The notes under the pieces are model-generated. The model worked only from the letters and a program-made list of their open reading frames with translations. It did not search any database and was not told where the DNA came from. A stretch of DNA of 7,428 bases, from assembly GCA_903853735.1 (NCBI GenBank), contig CAINUH010000250.1, positions 1-7,428 of the forward strand, read 5' to 3'. This document shows positions 1 to 7,152 of this stretch, one piece after another. The position numbers and the translations under genes were made by a program. How positions within the stretch are numbered: the stretch's first letter is position 1; every line of letters begins with the position of its first letter. This stretch comes from an uncultured Desulfomonile sp. (GTDB taxonomy: Bacteria > Desulfobacterota > Desulfomonilia > Desulfomonilales > Desulfomonilaceae).

Positions 1-90
1 ATAAATGGGTGCAGGTTCGTCAACTCACGACATTGGGACATTAGTAGGCCGTGAATGATCAATATGAAAAACATTCAAAAGTGAATCGAT

Positions 91-837
91 ATGTTAGAAG
101 TTTCTAACTTGATGGTCTTTTACGAAAATGCCCTTGCCGTCAACGATTTCAGCATGCGGGTGGAGGCAGGCACAATAGTCGCGGTAATCGGATCGAACAG
201 TGCCGGCAAGACCACCTTGATGAACACCATTTCCGGCCTGATCATCGACACACAGATAAAAGAGCAGCGTAAGGGAGGGGAACGGATCACCCTTTATGGG
301 ACGGTAAAGTTGGATGGAGAGGACATCACAAACCTGTATCCGAGTGAAAGAGTCAAGAAAGGCATGGTTCTGTGCCGCGAGCGACATCCCATCTTCCCTG
401 AATCGGATCTCTTGGAGAATCTCAAAATTGCCGGTTATTTAAAGAAGAAGTCAGATGTTCGAGAGATGATAAATTACGTGTTCGAATTGTTTCCAACTCT
501 AGTGAAACTCAGGAGCAGAAAAGCAGGGTTTCTTAGCGGTGGGGAACAGCAGATGCTGACGATAAGTATGGCATTGATTCTCAAACCTCGCCTGCTTCTT
601 CTGGATGAACCGTTGCTCGGATTGAGTCCTCTAATGCAGAATTCCCTACTGGAGGCAATAAAGAAAATACGAAATGAAACAGCTCTGACAATAGTAATGA
701 CAGAGCAGTTCGCACGACCCATACTGCCCATGATAGATCATGGATATATCATCGAGAACGGCATGCTTACTATGGAAGGCCCTGGATTGGAACTTATGAA
801 CAATCCTGAAGTTAGAACTGCCTATTTCGGAGTCTAA
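91..837 (+). CDS. livF: LivF-type ABC transporter ATP-binding protein (branched-chain amino acid / carboxylate family)
   Basis: This 248-residue cytoplasmic ATPase would be one of two nucleotide-binding subunits powering a HAAT-family (branched-chain amino acid type) importer. Walker A is at residues 34-42 (GSNSAGKTT), the ABC signature LSGGE at 148-152, and Walker B LLLLDE at 168-173. TEQ at 204-206 sits where LivF proteins carry EQN instead of the switch histidine. The closing NNPEVRTAYFGV resembles the usual LivF end. Two features are unusual. There are about 15 extra residues (roughly 52-70) between Walker A and the DGEDIT strand, and CRERHPIF (95-102) replaces the common PEGRRIF. The start has only a weak AAGTGA about six bases upstream. 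The partner LivG, permeases and binding protein are not in the window and probably lie to the left. The next gene, an acyl-CoA ligase, suggests the cargo could be an organic acid rather than an amino acid; that is inference. The family call is firm and the substrate unknown. Confidence 0.9.
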   Translation: MLEVSNLMVFYENALAVNDFSMRVEAGTIVAVIGSNSAGKTTLMNTISGLIIDTQIKEQRKGGERITLYGTVKLDGEDITNLYPSERVKKGMVLCRERHPIFPESDLLENLKIAGYLKKKSDVREMINYVFELFPTLVKLRSRKAGFLSGGEQQMLTISMALILKPRLLLLDEPLLGLSPLMQNSLLEAIKKIRNETALTIVMTEQFARPILPMIDHGYIIENGMLTMEGPGLELMNNPEVRTAYFGV

Positions 838-927
838 CTCGCGGATATGAGTCGCAGTAGATTTTCAATCTTTTCCTAGTGACACTGCCGCCGTTCAAGG
901 CACTTTTTTGGGTAGGACTTATTACGA

Positions 928-2565
928 ATGTCACCTCTTGAGCACTTCAATATTTTTCAGGCGTTCAGGGCAACTGCCCTCAAGCACCCTGACAAGACAG
1001 CGGTTTACTTTCTGGGAACTAAATATTCCTACAACGATGTCTTGAAATTGTCCGACAGGTTTGCAGCCTCTTTATTTGCTTTGGGGCTTAAGGCCGGCGA
1101 TCGGATCGTCATGTACATCCCTAATTCAATACAATTTGTGATTTCGTGGCTAGGCATCCAGAGGCTAGGAGCGCTTGCAGTTCCCATTACCCCTATTTAC
1201 ACCTCCTTTGATCTCAATTACGTCGCCAGTGACACTGGAGCAAAAGCTATTATTTGTTCCGATCGGAACTACGGGTATGTGAAACAGGCCATGTCCGGTA
1301 CAGCGGTCGAGCGAATAGTGGTGACAAACCTGGCTGATCTGCTCCCGCTTTGGAAGAGAGTTTTCGGATTTCTCGCAGATAAAATCCCGTCAGGCAAGGT
1401 TGATAAAGCTCAATATAGTAGTTTTTTCAGGAACTTGATTTCGTCTTCATTGCCGTCAGCCCCTGTGCCAACCGCAGGCGGTGACGATATCGCCGAGATT
1501 CTGTACACTGGCGGAACTACCAAGCATCCAAAGGGTGTTCCAATAAATCACGGTTTATTTCTCATTTCCTCCGACGAGCAACTTGGAGTTCGAGACCATC
1601 TTTTCCCCAAGGAAAATGACGTTATCCTTGGAGGTGCTCCCCTATTCCATATTTTAGGGCAAACATGCAGCCTGGCTACTCTTGTAGTTGGAGGCGGCAC
1701 GTTGATCCTTCACCCGAGAGTCAATTTGGATGCTGTGTTTGATTCGATACAGTCTATGAGAGCCACGTCTCTGATCGCGGTGCCCGCCTTCTATCGCATG
1801 ATTTTGGAGCACGACAGAGTGGATCAATATAGCCTTTCGTCCCTGAAATACTGCTTTTCCGCCGGAGATGTACTCCCTGTTGAGGTAGCAAGACGTTGGA
1901 AAAACCGCTTCAAGTTAGACATTTATCAAGGGTATGGCGCCACAGAAACCTGTGGTGGGATTGCCATGAGCCCTACTGACAGGGAAAACCCTCCCCTTAG
2001 TATGGGCCTGACTGTTCCCAGCAAATATATAATGATTGCTAACCCGAACTCGACCGAACCGGTAAAAAGCGGCGAACCCGGTGAACTACTGGTGTCGTCA
2101 GAACGAATGGTGAGAGCATATCTTAATAAACCTGAGGAGACTGAGAATTCCTTCGTGGAAATTGGCGGGCGTCTGTGGTACCGAACCGCGGACATTGTGC
2201 GCCAGGACGAAAACGGTTTCCTGTATTTTGTAGATCGTACGGTAGACACAATCAAGCACAAAGGATACCGAATTTCAGCGTCAGAAATAGAGGCTGTGCT
2301 CCAGGAACATCCAGCGGTCATCGAATCTTGCGTGGTCGGAATTCCGGATCCCAAAGTCGGCGAGAGGATCAAGGCGTTCGTCGTGCTCAAGAAAGACATA
2401 AAGGGGATAACCGGTTATGAACTTACCAAGTGGTGCAGGGACAAGCTTGTTGCCTACAAAATACCCCAATACATAGAATTCCGGGATATGCTTCCCAAAT
2501 CCAAGGTGGGGAAACTGCTACGGAGAGAAATCAGGAGCGAAGAGAAAAAAAGGTTGGAAACTTAG
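928..2565 (+). CDS. AMP-forming acyl-CoA synthetase (fatty or other carboxylic acid-CoA ligase)
   Basis: This 545-residue enzyme of the ANL adenylate-forming superfamily would convert a carboxylic acid, ATP and CoA to acyl-CoA, AMP and pyrophosphate. The core motifs are present in order: phosphate-binding loop YTGGTTKHPKG (193-203), A5 QGYGATE (334-340), A7 YRTAD (418-422, ribose-binding Asp422), the hinge region from D436-R437 through KGYRIS (445-450), and the C-terminal PKSKVGK (523-529) whose Lys529 matches the catalytic lysine. Length is normal and no transmembrane segment is seen. The loop has Lys199 where Gly is usual. A stretch around 139-180 resembles the linker of long-chain acyl-CoA ligases of anaerobes, so a fatty acid is plausible, but an aromatic acid cannot be excluded. 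It follows the LivF gene by 90 bases on the same strand, suggesting coupled uptake and activation. A TAGGA about ten bases before the ATG may serve as ribosome binding site. Family call firm; substrate not. Confidence 0.92.
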   Translation: MSPLEHFNIFQAFRATALKHPDKTAVYFLGTKYSYNDVLKLSDRFAASLFALGLKAGDRIVMYIPNSIQFVISWLGIQRLGALAVPITPIYTSFDLNYVASDTGAKAIICSDRNYGYVKQAMSGTAVERIVVTNLADLLPLWKRVFGFLADKIPSGKVDKAQYSSFFRNLISSSLPSAPVPTAGGDDIAEILYTGGTTKHPKGVPINHGLFLISSDEQLGVRDHLFPKENDVILGGAPLFHILGQTCSLATLVVGGGTLILHPRVNLDAVFDSIQSMRATSLIAVPAFYRMILEHDRVDQYSLSSLKYCFSAGDVLPVEVARRWKNRFKLDIYQGYGATETCGGIAMSPTDRENPPLSMGLTVPSKYIMIANPNSTEPVKSGEPGELLVSSERMVRAYLNKPEETENSFVEIGGRLWYRTADIVRQDENGFLYFVDRTVDTIKHKGYRISASEIEAVLQEHPAVIESCVVGIPDPKVGERIKAFVVLKKDIKGITGYELTKWCRDKLVAYKIPQYIEFRDMLPKSKVGKLLRREIRSEEKKRLET

Positions 2566-2683
2566 GCTCTAAGGGTCCGGATGATTGTTGCCCAGAGGGT
2601 TCCATCGTCAGACGTATTGATAATCAGATTGAAACACTCCAGAAATCTTTGTCTACCTCAGCAAACAACAAGTTTCCGATAAT

Positions 2684-2708
2684 TCCGCCAGGGGACGGCG
2701 GATTTTTT
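2684..2708 (+). terminator. Hairpin plus T6: intrinsic terminator or attenuator before the lipoprotein gene
   Basis: TCCGCC (2684-2689) pairs perfectly with GGCGGA (2697-2702) around a seven-base loop AGGGGAC, followed at once by six T (2703-2708). This is the standard shape of a factor-independent terminator, 118 bases after the acyl-CoA ligase stop. The T run ends right at the GTG start of the next gene. The only purine-rich candidates for that gene's ribosome binding site (AGGGGA, GGCGGA) lie in the loop and the 3' stem arm, so the element could also restrain its translation. No folding energy was computed. Confidence 0.5.
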
Positions 2709-3509
2709 GTGAAGTTCTTTGCAGTATGGGTGCTGATCGCTGTTATGGTCAGTGGTTGCGCCAAACAAGTCGTGCGTAATGCCGTCCCTTTCGAGTTTGA
2801 CAAAGTTTTTTCCGGAGTGTTTTCGACTCCGCAGGAGGATTGGAAGGAAAAGGGACTGGGGCTTGCCAAAGAGGGCAATTATGACGAGGCTATGGAGGCC
2901 TTCAAGAATCATGTGTTAGAAAATCCGGAGAGTTTCTTCGGATTTAATGCTTTGGCCGTGTGTTACAAAAATGTCGGTGACAGTTCCATGGCGATGAAAA
3001 ACTATGAACGGGCGCTCGAATTTGCCTCTTCCAATGAGGATAGGGCAAAAATTCTCGCCAACATAGGGAACCTCTACTCAGCAGCCAAGAAATATCAGGT
3101 AGCATTGGGTTTTTATAAGGAGGCTTATCAAGAATTCGGCAAAAACCCGCTTTACCTCATTCTTATCGCCCGAACATTTCTGTTTCTTGACGAATATCCC
3201 AGGGCGCGCAAGGTATTGGGAGCTGCGGAGGATGTTCAGAAGGATCTTGACAAATATGAGAAAGATGATGACCGGGGTCTGGGATATTACTTGATGGCTC
3301 AATCTTACGTGGCGCTCGACGAAGAGGTTAAGGTTTTCCAATATCTCGAAAAGGCGTTACGGGCTAATCCCGAAAAGTTTGTTCGTAAACTCAATCAAGA
3401 CATCGTGGACGAACAGAGTCTCTTGTACACGATCAGAGATGACTCGCGACTGCGAAAGGCTTTGCAGCGCTATTCACACGGACCGTCCCCTCAAAGATTT
3501 CACAGTTGA
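2709..3509 (+). CDS. TPR-repeat lipoprotein
   Basis: With the GTG at 2709 this is a 266-residue exported lipoprotein. Residues 1-17 form a short signal: Lys2, a hydrophobic run, then lipobox VSGC with Cys17 as the lipidated residue. Ala18 follows, which by the E. coli Lol rule would favour the outer membrane. About five TPR-like helical pairs follow, near 48-75, 76-109, 113-144, 147-179 and 190-222, for example GNYDEAMEAF (57-66) and YYLMAQSYVALDE (193-205). The end, DEQSLLYTIRDDSRLRKAL, resembles the closing helix seen after bacterial TPR groups. The frame stays open upstream to an ATG at 2430 inside the ligase gene, but that start would bury the signal peptide behind about 90 charged residues, so it is rejected. 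TPR lipoproteins usually act as scaffolds for envelope complexes; the partner here is unknown. A hairpin with T6 immediately precedes the start. Exported TPR lipoprotein is well supported, the exact start moderately so. Confidence 0.82.
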   Translation: MKFFAVWVLIAVMVSGCAKQVVRNAVPFEFDKVFSGVFSTPQEDWKEKGLGLAKEGNYDEAMEAFKNHVLENPESFFGFNALAVCYKNVGDSSMAMKNYERALEFASSNEDRAKILANIGNLYSAAKKYQVALGFYKEAYQEFGKNPLYLILIARTFLFLDEYPRARKVLGAAEDVQKDLDKYEKDDDRGLGYYLMAQSYVALDEEVKVFQYLEKALRANPEKFVRKLNQDIVDEQSLLYTIRDDSRLRKALQRYSHGPSPQRFHS

Positions 3510-3632
3510 AAAGAGCGTGGATCAAAAGAACTTCCGTGAGTAAGACACTTGAACGAACCACTACAATCCTTCGGACAAAATTTCTTTGGAAACCGCCCGT
3601 AACCCCCCAATGAAGTCTCTTTTCAAATCCTC

Positions 3633-3659
3633 TGGACATTTTTTTTAAGTGGTCATAAT
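3633..3659 (+). promoter_or_regulatory. Possible sigma-70-like promoter for the histidine kinase gene
   Basis: TGGACA (3633-3638) and CATAAT (3654-3659) each differ by one base from the -35 and -10 consensus, but the spacer is only 15 bases. Transcription would start very near the AGGA at 3666-3669 that serves the ATG at 3677, leaving almost no leader. The surrounding 167-base gap (3510-3676) holds no gene and no clear terminator. Weak call. Confidence 0.22.
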
Positions 3660-3676
3660 TCCATCAGGACAGTTTT

Positions 3677-5302
3677 ATGAATGACTACTTCACCCCACGA
3701 GGAGATCCCTCTGTGTTGGATCCAGCTACGACAGAAAGTTTAGGCAAGCTTCTCGCCAATTCCGGTCACTTCTTTTGGGAGTTGGATAGAAATCGTAGGG
3801 TGTTGTTTGCCAACGATCGGATCAAGGCGGTTTTCGGGGATCCCTTGGGCCGGCCATGTTATAGCGTCCTCAACCCAAGTGACAACGATTGTCCCGACTG
3901 CGCTGTTCAAAAGATCCTTGAAGGGTCTGACCACGCAGTCATGGAGGGGAAGGTTCATGACCTAAAGGGCAATTCGATCTGGCTTCAGCACGTGGCTACT
4001 CCAATCAAGAATGACAAGGGGGAAGTCGTCGGGGCAAGAGAGCTACTTATCGATGTCACCCAACACAAGGTAAGAGAAGAATGGCTCGAAGATTCCGAGC
4101 GTCTGTATCGTAACCTCGTCGAGGAAGTTCCGGATATCATTTTTTCTCTCGATCAGAACGGCAAATTTGCCTTTGTGAACACTCAGGTGGAAAAGCTCCT
4201 GGGATATCCGGTTCAGGAGATCCTGGAAAAGCCTCTCAAGGACTACGTAGCCCCTGACGATAAGGAACGAATTGAAGATATATTCAAACTGGAACATGAA
4301 GCGATCTGGGATGAGGATTTGACAATCCTTGATTCTCAAAAGGTGAAGAAATTTGTGAGGATTCGTTGTAAAGCATCATTTGATAAAACAAACCAGGTTC
4401 TGGAATTCGATGGAGTGATGCGCGATAGAACCTTCCGAAAGTCTCTTGAAGAGGAATTGAAGTCATCGAAATCAGCGTTGATAGAAAAAATAAAGATAAT
4501 AGACGACCTTTACGAACACATTGTTCAGTCCGGTAAATGCAAAGCCATTGAAGAACACACAGCAGAGGTGGCGCACGAACTGAGACAGCCCCTGGCGATC
4601 GTGGGTGGGTTTGCTCGCAGATTGGGGAGACAACTTGATTCGGAGGATCAGCCGGACCCCGAGAGGCAGAAGCAGTATGTCGGAATAATCATCACGGAAA
4701 TTCAAAGGTTGGAAAAAATTCTGGACCGATTGATCGACTTCACCAAGCGGACGAGCATTTCTCGGAAGATAATCGATCCGAACGAATTAATTGAATATAT
4801 TCTGGGAATTACCGAGGGACGCATGAAGGAGAAGCAGTTGCTGGTGGATATGAACCTCGGCTTGGAGATAGGAGATATCCCCGTGGATCCAGGTCGTTTC
4901 CAGCAGTTGGTGCTGAATCTTGTGTCGAATGCCATAGAAGCATCCCCAGTAGGCGGAGTCATCGAGTTGACCACAGGGGTCTCGATCCCTAGCGACAAGG
5001 CATTGAAAACAGGGCAGTTCGGATGCTCGGGTTTCTTTGAGATCAAAATGAGTAATAATGGTCCGGCGATTCCGCCCGAAGCCATCCAGAATGTTTTTAA
5101 TCCATTTTTTACGACCAAACAGCAGGGAACCGGCTTGGGATTGACGGTCTGCAAGAAAATTGTGGAAGACCATTTCGGGTCGATATCCGTAAAATCAGAT
5201 GAGAATGGAACCGTGTTCACCATCTGGCTACCCCTCACGGAAATTGACGCCCTGAGCAATGGTTCCTGTTTCCTACCTTCAATTTTGTCCGCGAGATCCT
5301 GA
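3677..5302 (+). CDS. Cytoplasmic sensor histidine kinase with two PAS domains
   Basis: This 541-residue kinase has no transmembrane segment or signal peptide, so it should sense something inside the cell. PAS-1 (about 20-130) carries a cysteine set, Cys61, Cys72 and Cys75 (CPDC), a pattern that recurs in PAS domains of anaerobic proteobacteria and may bind a metal or respond to redox. PAS-2 (about 141-253) is a standard fold with VPDIIFSLDQNGKF. A probable coiled-coil linker (255-280) leads to the dimerisation domain with the phosphorylated histidine in AHELRQPL (His300). The ATPase domain (about 400-519) has the N box NLVSNAIEAS (414-423), a D-box-like MSNNGPAIP (458-466), FNPFFTT and GTGLGL (484-489). 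Asn460 replaces the usual adenine-contacting Asp. AGGA lies seven bases before the ATG. No response regulator is adjacent, so the partner is unknown. It may be NtrB/AtoS-like in overall style. The architecture is certain and the signal unknown. Confidence 0.93.
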   Translation: MNDYFTPRGDPSVLDPATTESLGKLLANSGHFFWELDRNRRVLFANDRIKAVFGDPLGRPCYSVLNPSDNDCPDCAVQKILEGSDHAVMEGKVHDLKGNSIWLQHVATPIKNDKGEVVGARELLIDVTQHKVREEWLEDSERLYRNLVEEVPDIIFSLDQNGKFAFVNTQVEKLLGYPVQEILEKPLKDYVAPDDKERIEDIFKLEHEAIWDEDLTILDSQKVKKFVRIRCKASFDKTNQVLEFDGVMRDRTFRKSLEEELKSSKSALIEKIKIIDDLYEHIVQSGKCKAIEEHTAEVAHELRQPLAIVGGFARRLGRQLDSEDQPDPERQKQYVGIIITEIQRLEKILDRLIDFTKRTSISRKIIDPNELIEYILGITEGRMKEKQLLVDMNLGLEIGDIPVDPGRFQQLVLNLVSNAIEASPVGGVIELTTGVSIPSDKALKTGQFGCSGFFEIKMSNNGPAIPPEAIQNVFNPFFTTKQQGTGLGLTVCKKIVEDHFGSISVKSDENGTVFTIWLPLTEIDALSNGSCFLPSILSARS

Positions 5303-5365
5303 CCTTTCCCATCGAAAGATGCGCACCGAAATTCACGTTCCCACGCAAGGAATTCAGTTCATTTA

Positions 5366-5935
5366 CTAATTATCGAATTCCGTCGCTCCAAGAACACTCT
5401 GGCGAGGGGTGCAGGAACAATTCGCCTCGGGGTTTTTCTCCTCCCACTCTGCGCACACATCAGTAGAACGAGCCGGCCTCGATTCGATTATTGCCAGGTC
5501 ATATTGGAGTGACAATCCAGCCAGAGGATGATTGCAGTCAATAACTATGGTGTCTTCTTTTACCTCTCGAATCATTACAGTATCTGGAGCCTCATCAGCC
5601 GAGCACACGAGTGGAATTTCCATTCCTGGAAACGGCATCAGTCCCTTGGGAAAATGAAAGTCCTCTTTACTCTTTTCGATCACCATTTCCTCATGGCGGA
5701 CCCCGAAACACTCCTCAGGCGGAACGACAAATGAGAGCCTCTCCCCTTGCTCATGGCCCACCAGGCGCTTTTCTAGGCCGGGAATCACTTGACCATACCC
5801 GGTCACGAAATCCATAATCTCCGGCTCCCCTGAACCTTTGAGAAAAGGACCGTCCACCACTCTTACGCTGTATCTTATCTTCACATAGCATTTGGAGTCA
5901 GTAACCTGATTGGTCGGTGCTGCGCTATCGTTCAT
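5366..5935 (-). CDS. SlyD-like FKBP-type peptidyl-prolyl cis-trans isomerase
   Basis: This 189-residue cytoplasmic protein would catalyse proline isomerisation and act as a folding helper. The first FKBP half (about 16-75) contains the SlyD-style strand YSVRVVDGP, then DFVTGYGQVIPGLEKRLVGHEQGE (by position 42-65). An insert-in-flap chaperone domain spans about 76-127. The closing FKBP strand has DCNHPLAG (133-140), matching the DxNHxLAG signature. The tail lacks the histidine-rich metal-binding region of E. coli SlyD but holds Cys161, Cys173 and Cys175. The ATG at 5935 is chosen because AGGAGG stands seven bases upstream. The same frame is open 40 codons further, to 6055, but that stretch looks neither like a signal peptide nor like SlyD sequence. 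The gene follows OppD by 170 bases on the same strand and faces the kinase gene end to end. Family confident; slyD itself not assigned because the tail differs. Confidence 0.9.
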   Translation of the reverse strand: MNDSAAPTNQVTDSKCYVKIRYSVRVVDGPFLKGSGEPEIMDFVTGYGQVIPGLEKRLVGHEQGERLSFVVPPEECFGVRHEEMVIEKSKEDFHFPKGLMPFPGMEIPLVCSADEAPDTVMIREVKEDTIVIDCNHPLAGLSLQYDLAIIESRPARSTDVCAEWEEKNPEANCSCTPRQSVLGATEFDN

Positions 5936-5942
5936 CTCATAT

Positions 5943-5948
5943 CCTCCT
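5943..5948 (-). promoter_or_regulatory. Strong ribosome binding site of the FKBP gene
   Basis: On the minus strand this is AGGAGG, a perfect Shine-Dalgarno, with seven bases between it and the ATG at 5935. It decides that start over the in-frame ATG at 6055. Confidence 0.85.
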
Positions 5949-6105
5949 TTTGAAACAGTTCTTGCATAGTCTTTCGCCGCGCACGCTCGGAATCCGGTCA
6001 AAAACCCTTTTACGGACAAAAGCATAGGCGAAGCTGTTACTTGTCGGAGCGGCATCCTTTGCTCTTATTGCCCTTGGACGATTCCTGTCTCCTTGTTGCC
6101 GACAA

Positions 6106-7080
6106 TCATCTCATCCAGCATCTGACAAGATGTCCGGAAGGTTTCTTTTCGAGAACAGGCGGGTCTTTGCAAATCGAGCCTACTTCAGGGCAACGTTCCT
6201 GAAACGCGCATCCAAACGGAAGATGACGCAAGTCAGGAACCATGCCGGGTATTACGTGGAGTCGAGATTTTTTCCCGGAGCCGTCCCGGATTATTCTAGG
6301 AATAGATTTCAAGAGTCCCAGCGTGTAAGGATGCTCAGGAGATGAAAACAGGGCATTGGCCCTGGCTTCCTCAACTATCATACCCGCGTACATGACGGCC
6401 ACTTTGTCTGCCATTTCTGCAACCACCCCAAGATCATGGGTGATGAGTATGATTCCAGTGCCTTGTCCGATCTTGATTTCGTTCATCAACTCGAGAATTT
6501 GTGCCTGTATGGTTACATCCAACGCAGTAGTCGGTTCATCGGCAAGCATGAGCTTCGGATCACATGCCAATGCCATTGCTATCACAACCCGTTGACGCAT
6601 ACCACCGCTCATCTGGTGAGGATAGTCCCTGGCTCTTTGTTCAGGCGAAGGAATTCCAACCTTTTTGAGCATCTCCACCGCTGCCCATGCTGCCTCAGAC
6701 CTACTCATATTGCGATGAACTCGAAATACCTCTCCAATTTGGTCTTCAATCCTGAACACGGGATTTAAAGAAGTCATTGGCTCCTGAAATATCATGGAGA
6801 TGGTATTGCCTCTAATTCGCCTCATTTGAGATTCATCCAAGCGCAGCAGGTCCACTCCTTCAAAATAAATCTGTCCCCCAGTAATCTGACCCGGCGGGGA
6901 CGGAACAAGGCGCATAATAGAGAGGGCTGTCACGCTCTTGCCGCAACCTGATTCTCCGACGAGGCCCAGAGTCTCTCCCTCTTGCAAATCGAGATCTAAT
7001 CCTGCAACCGCCTCTGCCATTCCGTCTTCTGAAGCAAAGACAGTCCGCAGACCAGTGATTTTAAGAAGCTGAGCAGTCAT
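6106..7080 (-). CDS. OppD/DppD-type oligopeptide ABC transporter ATP-binding protein
   Basis: This 324-residue ATPase would energise uptake of di- or oligopeptides (or nickel or similar solutes in related systems) at the inner membrane. Walker A is GESGCGKS (42-49), the Q-loop glutamine is Gln99 in [10 protein letters not shown], the signature is MSGGMRQR (157-164), Walker B is LMLADE (177-182) and the switch histidine is His215 in THD. The family-specific C-terminal extension is present: HPYTLGLL (250-257), then Cys291, Cys297, Cys304 and Cys321 in the spacing known from DppD-type proteins, where such cysteines hold an iron-sulfur cluster. Length is normal. An AAAGG five bases before the ATG fits as ribosome binding site. 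It is unusual that neither OppF, permeases nor a binding protein is adjacent: a small membrane protein gene lies 72 bases upstream and an FKBP gene downstream. The rest of the system may be just beyond the window or elsewhere. The subfamily is certain, the cargo is not. Confidence 0.93.
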   Translation of the reverse strand: MTAQLLKITGLRTVFASEDGMAEAVAGLDLDLQEGETLGLVGESGCGKSVTALSIMRLVPSPPGQITGGQIYFEGVDLLRLDESQMRRIRGNTISMIFQEPMTSLNPVFRIEDQIGEVFRVHRNMSRSEAAWAAVEMLKKVGIPSPEQRARDYPHQMSGGMRQRVVIAMALACDPKLMLADEPTTALDVTIQAQILELMNEIKIGQGTGIILITHDLGVVAEMADKVAVMYAGMIVEEARANALFSSPEHPYTLGLLKSIPRIIRDGSGKKSRLHVIPGMVPDLRHLPFGCAFQERCPEVGSICKDPPVLEKKPSGHLVRCWMR

Positions 7081-7152
7081 CTGAGCCTTTCAATATCTTG
7101 AGCGCAAAATGTCAAAGTCAGCTCGTCGGGATTTGATACGTTCACACACGTT

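Noticed and set aside
1..90. Possible 3' end of an upstream liv gene, and a nine-codon ATG frame at 55-84.
   Set aside because: The frame 1 stop at 52-54 and frame 3 stop near 40 are both possible ends, but neither peptide resembles the end of LivG or LivM, so no call can be supported.
886..909. Short hairpin TGCC/GGCA followed by T6 between the LivF and ligase genes.
   Set aside because: The stem is only four pairs with a nine-base loop; too weak to call a terminator.
2581..2682. 33-codon open frame starting ATG in the gap after the ligase.
   Set aside because: No ribosome binding site and no recognisable features.
2430..2708. Extended N-terminus of the TPR protein from the ATG at 2430, overlapping the acyl-CoA ligase by 136 bases.
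   Set aside because: It would place about 90 charged residues before a clean lipoprotein signal peptide and lipobox, and the early part is merely another reading frame of the ligase gene. A TTG at 2649 is possible but has no ribosome binding site.
4702..5259. 185-residue open frame on the minus strand.
   Set aside because: It lies wholly inside the histidine kinase gene, whose motifs are intact; the antisense translation shows no recognisable domain.
5349..5381. Inverted repeat GGAATTC/GAATTCC, 19-base loop, in the convergent gap.
   Set aside because: AT-rich, no T run on either strand, and it runs into the end of the FKBP coding sequence; probably chance pairing of two EcoRI-like hexamers.
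5936..6055. Forty-codon upstream extension of the FKBP gene to the ATG at 6055.
   Set aside because: The perfect AGGAGG sits before the ATG at 5935. The extension has no signal peptide or SlyD-like sequence.
7090..7115. Minus-strand TTGACA (7115-7110) as a promoter for the OppD gene.
   Set aside because: The only -10-like hexamer (TATTGA) is 14 bases away and overlaps the ribosome binding site, leaving no room for a transcript start.
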